From Psychrobacillus sp042885655 (lineage in GTDB: Bacteria; Bacillota; Bacilli; Bacillales_A; Planococcaceae), in the NCBI RefSeq assembly GCF_042885655.1, contig NZ_JBHVRO010000008.1:1-64000 (forward strand): a stretch of DNA of 64,000 bases, in the 5' to 3' direction. The notes under the pieces are model-generated. The model was not told where the DNA came from, searched no databases, and saw nothing but the letters and a program-made list of their open reading frames with translations. A program made the translations under genes and the position numbers. Positions 61,609-64,000 of the stretch are shown here, piece after piece; the stretch's first letter is position 1, and every line of letters begins with the position of its first letter.

Positions 61609-62284
61609 CATGTTGTCATTATTTCAATTATGCGATTCCAATTTACCAACGGGGGGTTTTAGTCACTCGTTTGGGCTAGAAACATATATACAAGAAAATA
61701 AAGTCATGGATAAAAAAAGCTTTTCTACTTGGTTAAAAATGTACTTAGATGAGCAACTCGTCTATTCAGACGGGCTTGCTTGTCGACTTGTCTATGAAGC
61801 ACTAGCAAATGAAGATTATCAAAAGATATGGGATCTAGATCGGCGTATTACAGTACAAAACTTGTCTCGAGAAACGAGGGAAGGTGCACATAAAATGGGT
61901 GAGCGAATGCTTATTTTAGGTGTTGAATTATACCCAAATTCATTATTAGAAACGTATAAAGAAAGAGTGTCAAAAGAATTGTCGTATGGTCACTCTGCGA
62001 TTGTATTCTCCATAATTGCTTTTCAATTAGATGTTCCAAAAACTTTAGGAATTTCGGCATTTCTTTATTCATCTATATCGGGATTAGTTCAAAATGCAGT
62101 TCGTGGAATTCCACTTGGTCAAACAGCTGGACAGCAGTTATTGCGAGAATTTCAATCATATATTCAAGAAGCAACGAATAAGATAGGATATCTGTCTGAG
62201 GAAGACTTTGGAGCAGTAGCACCAGGTTTAGAAATAGCTCAAATGAAGCATGAAAGAGTGAATATCCGAATATTCATGTCTTAA
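61601..62284 (+). CDS. ureF: Urease accessory protein UreF
   Basis: About 227 aa. LFQLCDSNLPTGGFSHSFGLE is the UreF signature. It controls UreG GTPase action during apoenzyme activation. ATG at 61601 overlaps the ureE stop; ATG at 61610 is an alternative. A 130-base gap with an inverted repeat follows before ureG. Confidence 0.95.
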   Translation: MTSMLSLFQLCDSNLPTGGFSHSFGLETYIQENKVMDKKSFSTWLKMYLDEQLVYSDGLACRLVYEALANEDYQKIWDLDRRITVQNLSRETREGAHKMGERMLILGVELYPNSLLETYKERVSKELSYGHSAIVFSIIAFQLDVPKTLGISAFLYSSISGLVQNAVRGIPLGQTAGQQLLREFQSYIQEATNKIGYLSEEDFGAVAPGLEIAQMKHERVNIRIFMS

Positions 62285-62319
62285 CTATATTCAGCCTCTT
62301 TCTGTTTTAAAGTTAAAAT

Positions 62320-62384
62320 CCTTGGTGGATGTCCCATGTCTTTCCGAGTTTGCTCGAGAAAAAATGGACCTCAATACGCCAAGG
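62320..62384 (+). other. Structured segment between ureF and ureG
   Basis: CCTTGGTGGATGTCC (62320-62334) and GGACCTCAATACGCCAAGG (62366-62384) are partly complementary at their ends (CCTTGGYG/CGCCAAGG and GTCC/GGAC) and enclose CGAGTTTGCTCG. The gap is unusual, since the other ure genes overlap or nearly touch. Confidence 0.4.
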
Positions 62385-62413
62385 GGAATTCGATTAGGAA
62401 GGGCGTCTTCGTT

Positions 62414-63025
62414 ATGGAACCGATAAAAATTGGAGTTGGAGGACCAGTAGGTGCTGGTAAAACAATGTTAGTTGAAAAGTTAACTCGTCAAATGGCAGAT
62501 GAGATTAGTATGGCTGCAATTACAAATGATATTTATACAAAAGAAGATGCAAAATTTTTAATGAAAAATGGAGTTCTTCCTGAAGACCGTATTATTGGAG
62601 TGGAAACAGGGGGGTGTCCTCACACTGCGATTCGTGAAGATACATCGATGAACTCAGCAGCAATTGAGGAATTGAAAAAACTCCATCCAGACCTGGAACT
62701 AATCTTTGTGGAAAGTGGAGGAGATAATTTAGCGGCAACATTTAGCCCGGAATTAGTTGATTTCTCCATTTATATTATAGATGTTGCGCAAGGGGAAAAA
62801 ATTCCCCGTAAAGGTGGACAAGGAATGATTAAATCAGATTTATTTATAATCAATAAAATCGATTTAGCACCTTATGTTCATGCAAACTTAGACGTGATGG
62901 CCTCCGATACAAAAGTATTTCGAGGTAACAAGCCATTTATTTTTACTAACCTTCAAGATAACACCGGGTTAGATGAAGTAATCGATTGGATTCGCAAAAA
63001 TGTTTTATTGACTGGGTTGAAATAA
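62414..63025 (+). CDS. ureG: Urease accessory GTPase UreG
   Basis: 203 aa. P-loop GGPVGAGKT (9-17), the nickel-binding CPH motif in GGCPHTAIREDTS, and NKID for guanine specificity. It transfers nickel from UreE to the UreDFG-apoenzyme complex. ATG at 62414 is used with GGAAGGG upstream; the frame runs 26 codons further without a binding site. Confidence 0.97.
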   Translation: MEPIKIGVGGPVGAGKTMLVEKLTRQMADEISMAAITNDIYTKEDAKFLMKNGVLPEDRIIGVETGGCPHTAIREDTSMNSAAIEELKKLHPDLELIFVESGGDNLAATFSPELVDFSIYIIDVAQGEKIPRKGGQGMIKSDLFIINKIDLAPYVHANLDVMASDTKVFRGNKPFIFTNLQDNTGLDEVIDWIRKNVLLTGLK

Positions 63026-63026
63026 G

Positions 63027-63851
63027 ATGGAAGATTGGACGGGCCTATTGCAGCTTGTTATGGAAAAGAAGAATAAAAAAACGATTACAAAAAATGTTTA
63101 CTTCCAGGGTGCATTAAAACTGATGCGCCCGATATATCTAGATAATTCTGGGCAAGCGTGTTTTTACATTTTGAATCCCGGTGGTGGTTACGTAGGTGGT
63201 GACCGTTATCGAATAGAAGTTACGCTTGAAGAAGAGGCAGAGTTAGTATTAACAACTCAATCAGCCACAAAAGTTTATAGAACATTAAAACCTCCTGTCT
63301 TGCAGGAAACAGAAATTATCTTGAAAAAAGGGAGCATTCTTGAATACATTCCTGATCCCCTAATTGCCTATCGCGAAGCAAAATTTCATCAGCATACAGT
63401 TATAAAGATGGACAAAGAATCCACACTACTTTATATAGACATCTTAACACCAGGTTGGTCTCCTGATGGTGAGTGGTTTAAGTATGATTATTTACAATTG
63501 AAAAATGAAATTTATATGGAAGATCAGTTAATTGCTTTTGATCACTTAAAGCTTCAACCAGCCAAATTACAAATTGATGCTATTGGCTTTATGGAAAACT
63601 ACACACATTTAGGCTCAATGATTGTTGTCAGTGATCATTGCACGCAGCAGTTTTTAAATCAGATGTATGAAGAATTGGAACCTCATATTAAGGAATGTAA
63701 AATCGGCATGTCCATGTTATCTGTACCAGGATTTACACTTCGAATCCTTGCATCATCTACACAACAAATTGAAGAAATATTAGAGGTGTGTACATCTTTC
63801 ATTCGACAACAATGGTTTGCTAAAAAGGCTTTGTTTTTAAGGAAATACTGA
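63027..63851 (+). CDS. ureD: Urease accessory protein UreD
   Basis: 274 aa. Recognised by FYILNPGGGYVGGDRYRIEV and the LTTQSATKVYRT motif. It forms the activation complex with UreF and UreG. It starts one base after the ureG stop. Placement at the end of the operon is the usual order in Bacilli (sometimes named ureH). Confidence 0.95.
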   Translation: MEDWTGLLQLVMEKKNKKTITKNVYFQGALKLMRPIYLDNSGQACFYILNPGGGYVGGDRYRIEVTLEEEAELVLTTQSATKVYRTLKPPVLQETEIILKKGSILEYIPDPLIAYREAKFHQHTVIKMDKESTLLYIDILTPGWSPDGEWFKYDYLQLKNEIYMEDQLIAFDHLKLQPAKLQIDAIGFMENYTHLGSMIVVSDHCTQQFLNQMYEELEPHIKECKIGMSMLSVPGFTLRILASSTQQIEEILEVCTSFIRQQWFAKKALFLRKY

Positions 63852-63887
63852 TAGTCATATATATAAATTGATAAAGGGGCTGTGTGA

Positions 63888-64000
63888 ATGGATATAACAT
63901 TATTTTCAATACTATCAATAGGTTTTTTACTTGGTATTAAACATGCCATTGAGCCAGATCATGTGATTGCGGTATCAACCATTGCAAGTAATAGTAAAAA
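63888..64000 (+). CDS. Nickel transport/UreH-like membrane protein, 5' part
   Basis: The first 37 codons only; the gene continues past the window. GIKHAIEPDHVIAVSTIAS contains the H-x4-DH motif of NiCoT-type nickel/cobalt permeases and UreH-like proteins. AAAGGGGC lies upstream. Position after ureD fits nickel supply for urease. Confidence 0.85.
   Translation, partial: MDITLFSILSIGFLLGIKHAIEPDHVIAVSTIASNSK

Noticed and set aside
1..64000. Prophage, integron or insertion sequence
   Set aside because: No integrase, transposase, phage structural gene or target-site duplication was seen anywhere in the window.

Overview
The window is low-GC chromosomal DNA from a Bacillales Firmicute. Shine-Dalgarno sites are strong (AGGAGG-like), TTG and GTG starts are common, and many gene ends carry hairpin terminators. 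The families present (YvbH, YugN-like, a three-subunit urease with nickel chaperones, tripartite tricarboxylate transport, LysM-3D proteins) and the GC-rich intergenic repeats fit the Planococcaceae (Psychrobacillus/Sporosarcina/Lysinibacillus relatives). The genus is an inference. No phage, transposase or CRISPR array is visible.

Layout. 1-137: tail of a 5S rRNA and its terminator, so the window begins just after an rRNA operon. 0.45-9.6 kb: a NERD-domain protein whose C-terminus runs into a 20-bp-period repeat array, a VOC protein, a GntR/ABC export operon, a flavin monooxygenase, an acetyltransferase, a sorbosone-dehydrogenase-like lipoprotein, a TSUP permease and a 2-hydroxyacid dehydrogenase. 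9.7-14 kb: an M28 lipoprotein peptidase, YvbH and a membrane-anchored PstS-like protein. 14.4-20.8 kb: AEC carrier, CitA/CitB-type two-component system and TctC-TctB-TctA. 20.9-22.3 kb: a MerR-controlled operon ending in pyroglutamyl peptidase. 22.4-24.9 kb: a Cys-cluster/pentapeptide protein, a VOC protein and about 1 kb of GC-rich repeats. 24.9-31.3 kb: LacI regulator, glycogen-debranching-type glycosidase and a sugar ABC importer without its own ATPase. 31.4-43 kb: mixed genes, including a broken SEC-C gene, an SDR/TetR pair, two secreted Excalibur proteins (one with a metallo-beta-lactamase domain), a cold shock protein, a PAQR protein, a nucleoid-associated protein and a His-rich small protein. 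43.7-47.6 kb: Lrp/LysE pair, GNAT, LysM-3D protein and purU. 48-54.4 kb: a seven-gene operon joining an ABC importer to an alkaline-phosphatase-superfamily enzyme, a DeoR regulator and a PHP phosphoesterase. 55.3-57.6 kb: acyltransferase, SGNH hydrolase and YugN-like protein. 57.7-64 kb: urea transporter and ureABCEFGD plus the start of a nickel-transport-like gene.

The strongest unusual signals are intergenic. Two families of short degenerate motifs are arrayed with almost exact 20-bp and 21-bp periods (two helical turns) at seven places. A separate GC-rich repeat family occurs six times. The best candidate for an undescribed metabolic system is the phosphoester-type uptake operon at 48.0-54.4 kb. 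Its enzymes retain full metal-binding residue sets but its substrate cannot be read from sequence.
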